Part shown: positions 53,515-63,183 of the stretch, piece by piece
How the letters are laid out: each line of letters begins with the position of its first letter
Numbering within the stretch: the stretch's first letter is position 1
Assembly: GCF_003315195.1 (NCBI RefSeq)
Contig: NZ_QNRV01000004.1
Span: forward strand, 97,678-161,677
Direction: 5' to 3'
DNA: 64,000 nt
Origin: Sutterella wadsworthensis
Lineage (GTDB): Bacteria > Pseudomonadota > Gammaproteobacteria > Burkholderiales > Burkholderiaceae_F
Notes under the pieces: generated by a model
The model's database searches: none
The model's input: only the letters and a program-made list of their open reading frames with translations
What the model was told of the DNA's origin: nothing
Made by a program: the position numbers and the translations under genes

Positions 53515-55008
53515 TTATTCCTCCGCGTACTGAAGACGGAACTGGTTGAGAAGTGCGAAAACACGCAGCTGATTTACATAGTCGGGCGGGAACAGCACAT
53601 CGAGACGATTTGGATTGTCCGCATTGCGTTCGACGATGAGGTACTTCTTAAAAAGGTCCCTGTTCTCACAAATGCCTGAGGTCTCTAGACGTGCATATTC
53701 AGCTACGAGTTCGCCGCGGATCACAGACGGTGTAACTATTGCCTGACCTGCGCCGTAGCGAGTTCCGTCGCTCGCGAGCTTATGGCGCGCGTACTTCGAC
53801 GTGATGATTGATTTGAGTCGGCGCAGCACGTAGGCAGACGTATGCAGCGTCTCAGAGTCGAGGTAGGACGCATCGGCGTCACCCATAGAGTTCCTCTGAT
53901 ACGTCGTGATCGCCCTTTCGATCTGCACCGTGCCGCTCACAGTCGTGAGCGTGGCGATGCCGTTCTCCAACAGTGTCTGGCGCTCCGTGAGAATGAACCG
54001 ATTCTGCGTCGGCGAGGCCATGACGCCGGTAAGAGCTCCAGTCTGCGTCGGACGGGCCGGATCGGCCGAGATGAAGACAGCAGTGCGCGCGACGTAGGCC
54101 GCGAGCACCTCTTCAACCGCAGTCGGCATCGAAGGCTCGACGCCGACGATCGTCATGTGCTGGTCGTTGCGAGCCGCGCCGAAGGTCTTGAGCTCTTCGA
54201 GCGTACCGCGCTTCGCGGTATACACGTGGCCGTAGATTTGGCGGAAAGGAGACCAACGGCCCGATGTGTCGTTCATCTCTGTCTTGAACGCATCGAGCAC
54301 GACGGCGTCCGAGTAGGGACAACCGATGAAATCGTACTGTTCGTCGCCCATAGCTTCGATTGCCTGATCAATCTCAGGATCAACCGTTCCGCCAGACATC
54401 GGCGTGATTGTCACGCTGATACCGGAAGGTGTCGCCTCGCCATTGATGAGACCACGAAGGTTGAGTGCAAGCTGAATGCCATTTCCGATCGTACCCTTCG
54501 TCCGTGCTGCAATCGTGCAGATTCCGTCAGCGGCACCTGCCGTAACCGGCAGATCCTTTGAAAGAGAGATTGAGTCTGATAGTGCAATCGCGATTTGAGC
54601 ACCCGTGTCACCTTCTTTCACGGCCACCTGCAGGCGTTCGCCTCCAATGTAGAAGGAGAGCGTACCGGCCTCGAGGGCAGTTCCTGTAATCTCGACCTTG
54701 CCTGCTGCCGCACCTGCAGACTGACCATCGACTAATGGGATACACACCAGCTGACCGAAGCTGTCGACGGTACGATAGGCATCTACCATACGTGCGAGCA
54801 TCGAACCGCGACCGAAGAGTTTCTTCGCCATCGCTACAGTCGAAACTGTCACCGGCACACCCTTTTCGGCCGTTCCCGACTCAAGCTTCTGACCAATCAA
54901 TAAACTCTGAGAAGTATTAGTCGGCGTGTAAGCCGCAGAATTATCCATCTCAGCATAAAAAAGCGGCACTCGAATGCCGCTCGGAATGGTATTGAAAGAA
55001 ATACTCAT
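53515..55008 (-). CDS. Contractile tail sheath protein (Mu gpL-like)
   Basis: 497 residues with SFNTIPSGIRVPLFYAEMDN at the start and PDYVNQLRVFALLNQFRLQY at the end, diagnostic of the Mu-type sheath. Its presence shows that this is a myophage. Confidence 0.95.
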   Translation of the reverse strand: MSISFNTIPSGIRVPLFYAEMDNSAAYTPTNTSQSLLIGQKLESGTAEKGVPVTVSTVAMAKKLFGRGSMLARMVDAYRTVDSFGQLVCIPLVDGQSAGAAAGKVEITGTALEAGTLSFYIGGERLQVAVKEGDTGAQIAIALSDSISLSKDLPVTAGAADGICTIAARTKGTIGNGIQLALNLRGLINGEATPSGISVTITPMSGGTVDPEIDQAIEAMGDEQYDFIGCPYSDAVVLDAFKTEMNDTSGRWSPFRQIYGHVYTAKRGTLEELKTFGAARNDQHMTIVGVEPSMPTAVEEVLAAYVARTAVFISADPARPTQTGALTGVMASPTQNRFILTERQTLLENGIATLTTVSGTVQIERAITTYQRNSMGDADASYLDSETLHTSAYVLRRLKSIITSKYARHKLASDGTRYGAGQAIVTPSVIRGELVAEYARLETSGICENRDLFKKYLIVERNADNPNRLDVLFPPDYVNQLRVFALLNQFRLQYAEE

Positions 55009-55571
55009 AGATCCACCTTGATATGTCCTTCGAGCCGGCCATCCGGCTGATCTTTCTGCATCGACGGATCAATGCAGTCCACATCGACATCCATGCCATC
55101 GAACGGCGACAGGGCATCGAGCTCGACCTTCTGGTAAGTGTCAGAAGTATCGATGTAGGTCTCAAAAGAAAACTCAAACTGATAGGCCGCACGTGCCGCG
55201 TCGATGTAGATGAGAACTCCGCCTTCGTAGACGATCTCACTGAACTCATCCTTGGGCTTCATGTGCCACGAAAGAATCGCTCGAAAGATCTCTGGACGCA
55301 GTACTTCAAGCCACCGACCGGCATCCTGCCCACGTTCGTCTGCACAGTTCGGCACGACTACGATCACCCCGAAGGTATTCGTAATCACCTGGTAATACCC
55401 GTTATTGGACTCCTGCGCTCCAGCATCCTCACGAAGCGGAGCAACGTAGGCAAAAGGCACGGGCGCATTCTCAGCGCGCTCAAGGCCTGCCCACTGCGCT
55501 GCGCCGCCAACCCTCTGGTGAAAGGAAGGGCAACGCTCCCGCAATGCGCTAATGATTGGATCCAGCTTCAT
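55005..55571 (-). CDS. Mu gp37-like tail completion/terminator protein
   Basis: 188 residues, helical start (LDPIISALRERCPSFHQRV), then ERAENAPVPFAYVAPLREDA and a GVIVVVPNCADERGQDAGR strand. It sits between head-completion and sheath genes, the tail terminator position. It overlaps the sheath gene by 4 bp. Confidence 0.8.
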   Translation of the reverse strand: MKLDPIISALRERCPSFHQRVGGAAQWAGLERAENAPVPFAYVAPLREDAGAQESNNGYYQVITNTFGVIVVVPNCADERGQDAGRWLEVLRPEIFRAILSWHMKPKDEFSEIVYEGGVLIYIDAARAAYQFEFSFETYIDTSDTYQKVELDALSPFDGMDVDVDCIDPSMQKDQPDGRLEGHIKVDL

Positions 55572-56032
55572 ACAATCCCCGGCTTAATGGCATTTGCTAG
55601 CGCGTTTGCCATCGTTTCATGAAATGTTCCTGAATACTGCTCGGCCGCTGCTGGAACAAAGTTCTTACGCGGCTTCGCTACCTTCTCACCGGGTCGTTTT
55701 TTGTGACGCCGCGATTGCTCCAGCGTTTCTGATCCTGGCCCACGATGCCCATAAACGACAAATGCCGGGTAATAAACCGGCATTCGCTGAGTCTTCGTCG
55801 GATAAACCGCGACGGAGTAGCCTGATCGGGACACTTTGACGCGTAGAGAGCGTTGCATTTCACCAGAGTCGCGGCCCGGAAAGTCACCAGCCTCGGAAAC
55901 AGACCGTCGCGAAATCAACTTTCTGGCAAGTTTACGAACGTCATTACCTGCTTTCCGGAGTGGCTTACGCAACTCTTTCGAGTCGTAATCAATCGTTCGA
56001 AATCCAGGATCGACGCGTGTTTGAACCAACAT
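55568..56032 (-). CDS. HK97 gp10-like head-tail joining protein
   Basis: 154 residues from ATG 56032 (GGAGAAAGCAA upstream), basic: KELRKPLRKAGNDVRKLARK, VSRSGYSVAVYPTK and AFVVYGHRGPGSE. It probably joins head and tail. It overlaps the upstream head-closure gene by 44 bp. Confidence 0.75.
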   Translation of the reverse strand: MLVQTRVDPGFRTIDYDSKELRKPLRKAGNDVRKLARKLISRRSVSEAGDFPGRDSGEMQRSLRVKVSRSGYSVAVYPTKTQRMPVYYPAFVVYGHRGPGSETLEQSRRHKKRPGEKVAKPRKNFVPAAAEQYSGTFHETMANALANAIKPGIV

Positions 56033-56381
56033 TTGCTTTCTCCTCGACGTCAAGCACAGTGAAACGGTTGACCTCGCCAAGATCAGCAACGCGCTGCACG
56101 CGGTAGCGGATGCCGTCAACCTCAAGCTCAACCACCCCGGCGAAGTCCTGCGGGCGAGTGCGACCTTTAATGCGACGTACCGTGATGCGGTGCGTCACGC
56201 CGGAATCGACCTGCTTCGCGCCCCAGTAGATAGTCGCGCCCACGGGTTCGATCTTCCCCCAGACCTCATCCTCGTGAGCTGTCGCCTTCGAGAAGCCTAG
56301 GCGCTCATCCGGGAGATGGACGGTGAAGAAGATCTTCACGCGGCGGTTAAGCTCTCCAATCTGCGGAAGATTCATAGCCAC
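55989..56381 (-). CDS. Head closure/head-tail adaptor protein
   Basis: About 130 residues, beta-barrel type: PQIGELNRRVKIFF, DEVWGKIEPVGATIYWGAKQ, VTHRITVRRIKGRT. It matches SPP1 gp16-style head closure proteins. An alternative start is the Met at 56375. Confidence 0.82.
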   Translation of the reverse strand: MAMNLPQIGELNRRVKIFFTVHLPDERLGFSKATAHEDEVWGKIEPVGATIYWGAKQVDSGVTHRITVRRIKGRTRPQDFAGVVELEVDGIRYRVQRVADLGEVNRFTVLDVEEKANVGSNTRRSWISND

Positions 56382-56713
56382 ACCCTGTAGGGATCAAGCA
56401 GCGCATTAACGAATGGCAAGGGCTTGAGCTCTCCGGCAGTTGCGGCCTGGCGCTGTTCGTAGAAGTGTGCAACCTGAACCAAGATCCACTGTCGGATGCT
56501 AGCTGGGATGTCTTCAGCATTGGTGCCGAATCCTTTGACTCCATCACGAGTGATTAGACCACGTTGAAGCTCGTGTTCAGCCATCTGCGTAGCAGCTAGC
56601 ACGAGACTGCGGATGAGATCATCGTCCCCGTGCCAGTCCACGCGAAGGTGCTCCTTTGCGGCCTCGAGGCTCACTGCCCCGACGGCCGTTGAGGTGTCGA
56701 TCGTCATCCGCAT
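56372..56713 (-). CDS. HK97 gp6-like head-tail connector
   Basis: 113 residues: SLEAAKEHLRVDWHGDDDLI, then VLAATQMAEHELQRGLI, the gp6/YqbG connector pattern. It binds the portal ring. Confidence 0.88.
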   Translation of the reverse strand: MRMTIDTSTAVGAVSLEAAKEHLRVDWHGDDDLIRSLVLAATQMAEHELQRGLITRDGVKGFGTNAEDIPASIRQWILVQVAHFYEQRQAATAGELKPLPFVNALLDPYRVWL

Positions 56714-56719
56714 CTCCGT

Positions 56720-57883
56720 TTACTTCGTCGAGACTGGAAGTACGAGATCTCCACCACAGAGAGCTTTAGGACGCTCGACGCCAAAGCCAAGACGACGCTC
56801 TGCACGGATCGTAACCAAATTCTTCTGTACGTTATCCATGTCCTGTTCGAACATCTCGACAGTCATGCCCTGGCGCGGCCAAAGCGTGGCGGCCTGCGTG
56901 AAGTCGCCAACGAGGAACTTCTTCTGCGGGATTGCCGGCGTCGGCCAGATCGGCAGGCCCCAGAGAGCCTTCGGAGCAATTGAGGCTGGATGACCGAGAT
57001 AGTAGTCGCCCGAGCTGTTCTTCTCCATCTGCAGCCGCGACCAGTCGACCGGATTCAGAAGAATCACGTTCGGGCGATAGAAGGCCTGTTCAACCTTCGT
57101 CTTCGCGTGAAGGATAAGATCAAACAGCGTCGCACTTTTCGCGGGAAGATCATCGGTCGTCGCGTCATGCGGCGTGTACTGTCCGGCGGCAAAAATGCCA
57201 AGCAAGTGATTCGTCGAGCCGTCGCCGGAAACAAGTTCGTCTTCGACGACTAGATCAACACCGTAAACAAGTCGCTGATTGATGTACGCGGCGAGCGCGG
57301 GTCCGTCAGCCATCAGCTGCTTCGAAACGCGAGCCATATGCGCGATCGTCTGGATCGTGCCCTGCTTGAGGGCGTACCCAGTCGAGCCGAAGGGCTTCTG
57401 ACCACCTTCAGGGACGAAGGCCGCGCCATTTACGAGTTTCGTCTCGTCTTCCATCACGTACTCGTACGCATTGGTGGTGATCGGAATCGTCGGGAAGAGC
57501 GATTCGATTGTGAGCGGACGGTACGCACCGGCAAGAATTCCGGGGCGGCGGTAAGCCTGAACGACGCCGCCGGCCGGGGTGGTGATCGGATTCTGTGCCT
57601 CAGCCTTCGTATCAACCTGTTCGTCAAGATCAAATCGAGCACGGCCAGCACGACCAGTAACCATCGCCTTAAAGTTCTCACTTTCGACGAACATTTCACC
57701 AGCCGACTTCATACGGACGGCCTCTTGCACCTTAACGCCCTTCTGTTGCACGTCAAGCAACTGTCGCGCAAGCTTCGTCTGTTCTTCACCGAGACGCTTG
57801 AGCTCAGCTTTGTTCGATTCGGAGGTAGCTGCCATCTTTTCTTCGATGCGGTCGATGGCCTCCATGATGTCCTTCGTTTCCAT
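56720..57883 (-). CDS. Major capsid protein, HK97 family
   Basis: 387 residues from ATG 57883. An N-terminal coiled-coil delta domain (about 1-90, IEEKMAATSESNKAELKRLG) would serve as internal scaffold and be removed by the protease. The mature fold follows (GILAGAYRPLTIESLFPTIP, LLGIFAAGQYTP, LLNPVDWSRLQMEKNSSGDY). A longer frame to 58042 antisense to the protease end is not coding. Confidence 0.94.
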   Translation of the reverse strand: METKDIMEAIDRIEEKMAATSESNKAELKRLGEEQTKLARQLLDVQQKGVKVQEAVRMKSAGEMFVESENFKAMVTGRAGRARFDLDEQVDTKAEAQNPITTPAGGVVQAYRRPGILAGAYRPLTIESLFPTIPITTNAYEYVMEDETKLVNGAAFVPEGGQKPFGSTGYALKQGTIQTIAHMARVSKQLMADGPALAAYINQRLVYGVDLVVEDELVSGDGSTNHLLGIFAAGQYTPHDATTDDLPAKSATLFDLILHAKTKVEQAFYRPNVILLNPVDWSRLQMEKNSSGDYYLGHPASIAPKALWGLPIWPTPAIPQKKFLVGDFTQAATLWPRQGMTVEMFEQDMDNVQKNLVTIRAERRLGFGVERPKALCGGDLVLPVSTK

Positions 57884-57896
57884 TTTCGGTTCCTTG

Positions 57897-58568
57897 CTAG
57901 ATGGATTCCTCGAGCTTCTTGAGTCGCTCGAGTAGGTCTTTGGATGCCTTCTCTTCGGCCTCAGCCTCCCGCTGATCCAAGAAAAGTTTCCGGGATTTAG
58001 CGACGATTGCCGTCGCCATCGACTTCGAGAAACCGCCTGCATCCCGCAGGAAGTTCTCTAGATTTCGAATAGAGTCAATTTCGTCGAGGTCTTCGGACCT
58101 AACATCAGTGATGCGCGCCGCATCGTCTGCGGGGTAGCTCACGATCGATATTTCGAGGAGCCGCCCGATCGACTTATACTCACGACCGCCACCATCAAGC
58201 TCTCGGCACTCAGCACCACGAGAAGAGAAGCCAACAGAAAGTCCATCGACAGTTCCATGCTTGAGAGCTGCGAGCACGGCATCAGACTGTGGATTGCCAG
58301 GCGTAAGCTCACCCTCGACGAGAAGGCCTTTTTCATCCTCGGCCGCAAACGTCCACTTGCCGATCGGCAAGTCCCACCGATGTCCGAAGAACATCTTCGG
58401 CATACCGTAGGTCTCAAGAGACTTCTTATAGGCACCGGGAAGAATCACGTCGCCATAACTATCCTTGCCGTTGAAAACAGAAGCGTAGCCACGGAACTTT
58501 CTCGTGCTCCCTTCTATCATCTTTAGCTCAACATCCTGAAGCGGGATGCTTTTGTACTGCACTGCCAT
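57897..58568 (-). CDS. HK97-type prohead protease (U35)
   Basis: 223 residues: GYASVFNGKDSYGDVILPGA, the catalytic His in FFGHRWDLPIGKW and Ser in GTVDGLSVGFSSRG. It cleaves the capsid delta domain. The C-terminus is a charged coiled coil. It overlaps the portal stop. Confidence 0.93.
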   Translation of the reverse strand: MAVQYKSIPLQDVELKMIEGSTRKFRGYASVFNGKDSYGDVILPGAYKKSLETYGMPKMFFGHRWDLPIGKWTFAAEDEKGLLVEGELTPGNPQSDAVLAALKHGTVDGLSVGFSSRGAECRELDGGGREYKSIGRLLEISIVSYPADDAARITDVRSEDLDEIDSIRNLENFLRDAGGFSKSMATAIVAKSRKLFLDQREAEAEEKASKDLLERLKKLEESI

Positions 58569-59800
58569 CACTGCCTCACAGGTTCGCCATTTACAGGCGA
58601 ATTGGCCGGTTGCACCTTTCCAAGTCGATGCAGCGGCACCAAGTTACTCTGAGCTGTGAGATCGTCACCGCCCGGAACAGGCGGGAGATTCTCCAGCTTC
58701 CGAATCTCGTTACGGCTCATCACGCCGTTTTGGGCCATCTGAGAGTAGAAAGCCGCACGTGTCTGTTGATCTGTGCGAAGGAAGGCGTCAGTCTTGAACT
58801 CGATTGTGAGTTCTGTTTGATCGACTCCGATCAACCGACGCTCAAGAGCCTGCTCGAGCTGCTTACAGAGCGGTCCAATGGTGTATGTGTGAAAACCTTT
58901 CGTGATCTGCTCGATCCCAGAGCCCCACGTGGTTACACCGCTTGCTCCTACAAGCACACTCGGTACGCCAAACCAACGGCAGATTTCCTCTACCGAAAAA
59001 CGTCTCGTCTCAAGAAGCTGAGCGTCCGCCGGCGAAAGCGACATCTGCGTGTACTTCAGACCGCGATCAGCGATGATCAGGCCGCCTGTGCTCGATGTCA
59101 TCTGCACCTTGAAGCGACTCATCAGATTCTTCAGCTGATTCTCGTTGAGAGCACTGTCGGTATACAACACGCCCGTCGGCTTGCTGCCTTTTCCAAAGAG
59201 TGCATTTGCGTTCTCTTGTGCATGCACAGCTTCGTTCATCGAAGCTCGCATGAACTCGAGCTTCGAGAGCCCCATGAACCCGTTGCCAATACCCTTCCAA
59301 TGAATGACGTTTTCAGGCGCCCAGACCGAAATCGCGCCGTCCTGATAGTAGGTGTAGACCTCACCTCCCCCCACGACAGAAACTTCCATCTGATCTGGAG
59401 ACACCGGAATGAGCGCAATGGGTTCTCCGGAACTGTCACGCTCAATACGTGCGTATGCATTTCCTCTCAGCAAACGGTTAACAGTCATCGCAGAGTAGAA
59501 CTCAGATGGTGTCATCCATGCATTTGGACGCTCATGAAGGAGCATCCATAGGCGACTGCTGCGAGCCGGTACACGACCTCCACCTTCGTCTGCGTAGACA
59601 AAGAGTGGCAACGTCCCAATTGTGTTCGCCAAAAGCTCAACACACGCATACACCGCAGAAATTTGCAGTGCAACATCTGACGGAATCTCTCGCGTCTGAT
59701 CAATCACCGGCGCGAGAGGTAGCGGCACCTGCATCCCTGATGCAGTCCCGAGCGGACCTCCCCAACTCGTGATCCAGTTGACCAACCGGCGAACGAACAT
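58568..59800 (-). CDS. Portal protein, HK97 family
   Basis: 410 residues: AVYACVELLANTIGTLPLFV, FYSAMTVNRLLRGNAYARIE, and ETRRFSVEEICRWFGVPSVL in the C-terminal half. It forms the dodecameric DNA-entry ring. Confidence 0.95.
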   Translation of the reverse strand: MFVRRLVNWITSWGGPLGTASGMQVPLPLAPVIDQTREIPSDVALQISAVYACVELLANTIGTLPLFVYADEGGGRVPARSSRLWMLLHERPNAWMTPSEFYSAMTVNRLLRGNAYARIERDSSGEPIALIPVSPDQMEVSVVGGGEVYTYYQDGAISVWAPENVIHWKGIGNGFMGLSKLEFMRASMNEAVHAQENANALFGKGSKPTGVLYTDSALNENQLKNLMSRFKVQMTSSTGGLIIADRGLKYTQMSLSPADAQLLETRRFSVEEICRWFGVPSVLVGASGVTTWGSGIEQITKGFHTYTIGPLCKQLEQALERRLIGVDQTELTIEFKTDAFLRTDQQTRAAFYSQMAQNGVMSRNEIRKLENLPPVPGGDDLTAQSNLVPLHRLGKVQPANSPVNGEPVRQ

Positions 59801-59805
59801 CTAAG

Positions 59806-61506
59806 TCACCATGAAAAAAAGGTTTGATCGGACGACTCTACAAAGCCAGCCCATCGGTCGTTGTCATCAACGATTGCGTTGCCGAGTCCCATAATTAGTG
59901 CGACCACACCATCGATCTTCTCTTCGTAGCGCTCCTTGCGCGGGAAGATGTTGTCCTTCGCGTCAACCTTCGCAACAACGTTGCCCATCATCCAAGTGAG
60001 CACAGGGTTACCGTCGTGGCAAATACGGTGATCGAGAACAAGTGCTTCGAGTGATTTCATCGGGTCCGACATGTTCTGCACGGTATTCCGGCACTCGATC
60101 ATCGGCGCATCGTCCTCTGCGAGCGATGTAGCAAGCTGTGTTGCCTGCCACGGGTCATAAACAATGGCACTGACCTCATATCGAGAGAGATCAAGTCGCA
60201 AATCCTCCTCAACCACGTTGAAGTCGGTCATCGCACCTTCTGTAACGATCAGATAACCCTCTTCAGCCCACCCCACGTACTGAGAGTTTGTGGACTGTTC
60301 AACTGCGCGACGCGGCAAATAACACTGACAGAAGACGGCGTAGGTCGTACGGCCCTCATCATCTTCGCCGGGGAAAATCAAGACCTTCGCAGTCAAGTCA
60401 GATTTCGAGCCAAGGTCAAGGCCGATAAAGCACTTACGCCCCTCGAAGTCCGTGATGGACATCTCTGGCACTTCACAGCGTTTCCACGCCTGCATATCCA
60501 TCCATGCTGTTGAAGCGGAGCACCATACATTGAGATGCTTTGTTTTGAAGTTGTTCATCGCCGATGGCAGCGCTATTGCTTTCTTTTGCAGCGACAGAAC
60601 CATTTCTGGCATTACTGAGACGCCCCAATTCGGGTTCGCCTTCATGAGCGCTTCCTCAGTAGTCCAATCGTCACCGTCATCAAGACCATAGATGATTCCA
60701 AACTGAGTCTCATCACTGATCTCTTTTCCTAGCACTCGTGTGACCATCATGCGCACTTCGTAGCAGATACCCGAAGTATCAAAGCCGGCAGTCGTAATGA
60801 CCCAAAGCAACGAGTTCAGGCGCTTGCCTAAGGACGTTTCCACTACGTCATAGACATCACGTGTCTTGTGAGCATGCAACTCATCAATGACCGCCAAGTG
60901 AGTGTTTAAGCCGTCCAGCGTTGATCCTTCCGCACTCTTGGCTTGAAAAGTAGAGTTTGTCGATGGTACATAAAGGGCATTGGCCAAAACTTCCAAACCG
61001 AAGCGTTGGCGCAGCGGCTCGTTTTGTTTGGCCATCTGCTTCGCGTCACCGAAGACGATCTTCGCCTGATCACGCGTTGTCGCGAAACTGTAGACCTCTG
61101 CACCAGGTTCTTTATCGGCAACAAGACAATAGAGGCCCACTCCACTTGACAGACTGGATTTGCCGTTCCCCCGTGGCACTTCAATGTAGACGCGCCGAAA
61201 TCGACGACCGCCATCAGCACGTCGACGCCATCCGAAACTTGTCGTCAGGATGAAGATCTGCCAAGGCTCGAGCACGATTCTTTTCCCAGCGAGCGCACCC
61301 TTAGTGTGTGTCAGGAGCTCAATGAACCGACAAACTTCGTTTCCCTTAGCTTCATTGAAAATGTAAAGACCTGAAGCTGCGAATCGCTCCAGGTCTTCTT
61401 TTTGGCGTTGACACGCAAGCTTGACCCACTCGCATGCAACGATCACTCCAGAAAGCACGCCCTCCATGTACTGGCGAGCGATACCACAGTAATTCTTAGA
61501 AACCAT
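59806..61506 (-). CDS. Terminase large subunit
   Basis: 566 residues: an ATPase domain with Walker A-like EVPRGNGKSSLSSG and Walker B LAVIDELHAH, and a nuclease domain opening FIGLDLGSKSDLTA. It pumps and cuts phage DNA. It overlaps the small subunit gene by 11 bp. Confidence 0.96.
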   Translation of the reverse strand: MVSKNYCGIARQYMEGVLSGVIVACEWVKLACQRQKEDLERFAASGLYIFNEAKGNEVCRFIELLTHTKGALAGKRIVLEPWQIFILTTSFGWRRRADGGRRFRRVYIEVPRGNGKSSLSSGVGLYCLVADKEPGAEVYSFATTRDQAKIVFGDAKQMAKQNEPLRQRFGLEVLANALYVPSTNSTFQAKSAEGSTLDGLNTHLAVIDELHAHKTRDVYDVVETSLGKRLNSLLWVITTAGFDTSGICYEVRMMVTRVLGKEISDETQFGIIYGLDDGDDWTTEEALMKANPNWGVSVMPEMVLSLQKKAIALPSAMNNFKTKHLNVWCSASTAWMDMQAWKRCEVPEMSITDFEGRKCFIGLDLGSKSDLTAKVLIFPGEDDEGRTTYAVFCQCYLPRRAVEQSTNSQYVGWAEEGYLIVTEGAMTDFNVVEEDLRLDLSRYEVSAIVYDPWQATQLATSLAEDDAPMIECRNTVQNMSDPMKSLEALVLDHRICHDGNPVLTWMMGNVVAKVDAKDNIFPRKERYEEKIDGVVALIMGLGNAIVDDNDRWAGFVESSDQTFFSW

Positions 61507-61954
61507 CGAATTCGTTCACTGGTTCATCTTTTGTCGCAATGTTCACGCGCGCGCGCGAAGAAGGCGTAAAACCGAGCTCCCTTTCGCAAGCAAGTAAGAC
61601 TGTCTGAATCTGAATAAGTAGCTTTGCATCAGGATTCAATTCACGCCGCACGGTACCGTCAGTTTTCTCTGTGACGATCGTCGTGCCGTCGTGGTCAACA
61701 GCTTTAGCGAGCTTGCGATAGAGCGCGTAATTTCGCGCCCATCTTTCGAGTACGGTGAAATCGGTAACCGCCAATAGACCTTTCGGCGCATTTTCGACAG
61801 CGATCCTCCACGCCTCACGTGCTTCCTTCGTCAAACATTTCGGTGGTTGAGAAGAAAGTTCCGTGTTCGTTTTGGCTTGCACTTCTAGTGAACGACACGG
61901 CTGAAAAGTTCCGAGCGCTTTTTTCTCGGCGTCCGGTTTCCTCGGTCGTCCCAT
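61496..61954 (-). CDS. Terminase small subunit, P27 family
   Basis: 152 residues: MGRPRKPDAEKKALGTFQPC, then helical region with LTKEAREAWRIAVENAP and VLERWARNYALYRKLAKAV. It recognises the packaging start. An HNH nuclease gene nearby fits the cos-type P27/HK97 packaging set. Confidence 0.9.
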   Translation of the reverse strand: MGRPRKPDAEKKALGTFQPCRSLEVQAKTNTELSSQPPKCLTKEAREAWRIAVENAPKGLLAVTDFTVLERWARNYALYRKLAKAVDHDGTTIVTEKTDGTVRRELNPDAKLLIQIQTVLLACERELGFTPSSRARVNIATKDEPVNEFDGF

Positions 61955-62062
61955 AGCTGAAACCTATCGATTTTGCATGCGTAAAAATTTAGGTAGGGGC
62001 GCGGTCTACAATCAAATGTGTTGAAACTTTTGACCCGCCCCTCCCCTGACTTGGAGAAAAGC

Positions 62063-62563
62063 ATGGTTCTCGACCGCCAATACCAAAATGAACTTCTCAA
62101 TTTCCTTTTGCAGGATTACCCCGAATACGAACATGCCCATGAGCATTGCCAGAAGCTATACATGACCGACGGTCCAAAGTACATCGGGAACGTTGACTAC
62201 CTTCAGCAACATGGTCTGCTAAGAGACGGAGTCCTATTAAGTCACGGCGTGGATGGCACAACTTCTGTTGGTGTTATTCCCTTCCCGAAAATCACAGAAA
62301 AGGGAATAGATTTCGTAGCGCAGGACGGTGGCCTAAGCGCCATCCTGAATGTTCAGACCGTCAAAATCCACCCAGACACGATTAAGGCATTGGTTGAGGC
62401 GCGCCTGCTTTCTTCTTCTCTCGATCCCCAACAAAAAACTTCCTTGGTCGATCAACTGAAGAAGCTTCCAGAAGAGTCCGCCAAACGCCTACTAGACAAA
62501 CTTTTGGATATGGGAATCCAGGCAACGCTGTCTTCTGCATCTGGTCTTTTTGGACTTCTGTAA
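62063..62563 (+). CDS. Plus-strand moron, conserved hypothetical protein
   Basis: 166 residues from ATG 62063 (TTGGAG upstream). It is oriented against the late operon, between terminase and HNH genes. A winged-helix-like part (YLQQHGLLRDGVLL...FPKITEKGIDFVAQDGGLSA) is followed by a helical tail (IHPDTIKALVEARLLSS, KRLLDKLLDMG). I recall similar uncharacterised proteins in other proteobacterial prophages but know no function. A likely prophage-expressed accessory gene. Confidence 0.75.
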   Translation: MVLDRQYQNELLNFLLQDYPEYEHAHEHCQKLYMTDGPKYIGNVDYLQQHGLLRDGVLLSHGVDGTTSVGVIPFPKITEKGIDFVAQDGGLSAILNVQTVKIHPDTIKALVEARLLSSSLDPQQKTSLVDQLKKLPEESAKRLLDKLLDMGIQATLSSASGLFGLL

Positions 62564-62741
62564 ATATCCGGATGAGCTGATTGCCACTCACGAGGGCAAC
62601 TCCGGTTTCCGTAAAGACGACATCATGCCCGGCGATGGAAGCTATAAAGCCATTGCCGGGCATGTCGGTCCATACCTCCATCACCGTGTGGCCGGCTTTG
62701 ACCATGAATTGGATGCACTGCGGCGTTACCAGCTGAATCAT
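62382..62741 (-). CDS. Small phage protein coupled to HNH, 3' part antisense to the moron
   Basis: 119 residues. Its ATG overlaps the HNH stop (ATGA), arguing for translation. The first 65 residues (IQFMVKAGHTVMEVWTDMPG...AGHDVVFTETGVALV) look protein-like. The last 55 lie antisense to the moron and look random, so the gene may have been truncated or extended when the moron inserted. Confidence 0.45.
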   Translation of the reverse strand: MIQLVTPQCIQFMVKAGHTVMEVWTDMPGNGFIASIAGHDVVFTETGVALVSGNQLIRIFTEVQKDQMQKTALPGFPYPKVCLVGVWRTLLEASSVDRPRKFFVGDREKKKAGAPQPMP

Positions 62742-63142
62742 TCCTTCCTCTCATTCCCAAAGCCTCCATCCTCAGAAGCCGTCTTTCGCGAGTGACAAGC
62801 GTGGCAGAGGGCTTGCAGGTTTTCCTCATCAAAGAGAAGGATCGGATCGCCACGGTGTGGCTTGATGTGATCGATATCCGTTGCAATTGTGAGGCGCCCT
62901 TGCTTCATGCACTGCTCGCAGAAAGGGTGCTGCGCAATAAAGCGATTACGAAGCTTCTGCCATCGATAGCCATACCCCCGTTTTGCAGAAGAACCCTTAA
63001 AAGCGGTCCTACGCGCCTCTCGAGCTTTACGAGCTGCAGCGGCATGCTTTTCAGCATCGCTTTTATGCTGTCCACAAAAATCAACACCACGCGGTACAGA
63101 GCGCCGACAACCGGGGTGTTTGCAAAACGTCATGAGAGGCAT
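62738..63142 (-). CDS. HNH endonuclease (packaging-associated)
   Basis: 134 residues: a Cys/His cluster (CKHPGCRRSVPRGVDFCGQH), basic linker, then the HNH core (HPFCEQCMKQGR, TDIDHIKPHRGDP, NLQALCHACHSRKT). HNH proteins of this size next to terminase genes assist cos cleavage in HK97-like phages. A second Met at 63133 is possible as start. Confidence 0.88.
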   Translation of the reverse strand: MPLMTFCKHPGCRRSVPRGVDFCGQHKSDAEKHAAAARKAREARRTAFKGSSAKRGYGYRWQKLRNRFIAQHPFCEQCMKQGRLTIATDIDHIKPHRGDPILLFDEENLQALCHACHSRKTASEDGGFGNERKE

Positions 63143-63183
63143 TACATGGAAGGCATCAAAGATTTAGCCAAAACCCAAATAGC

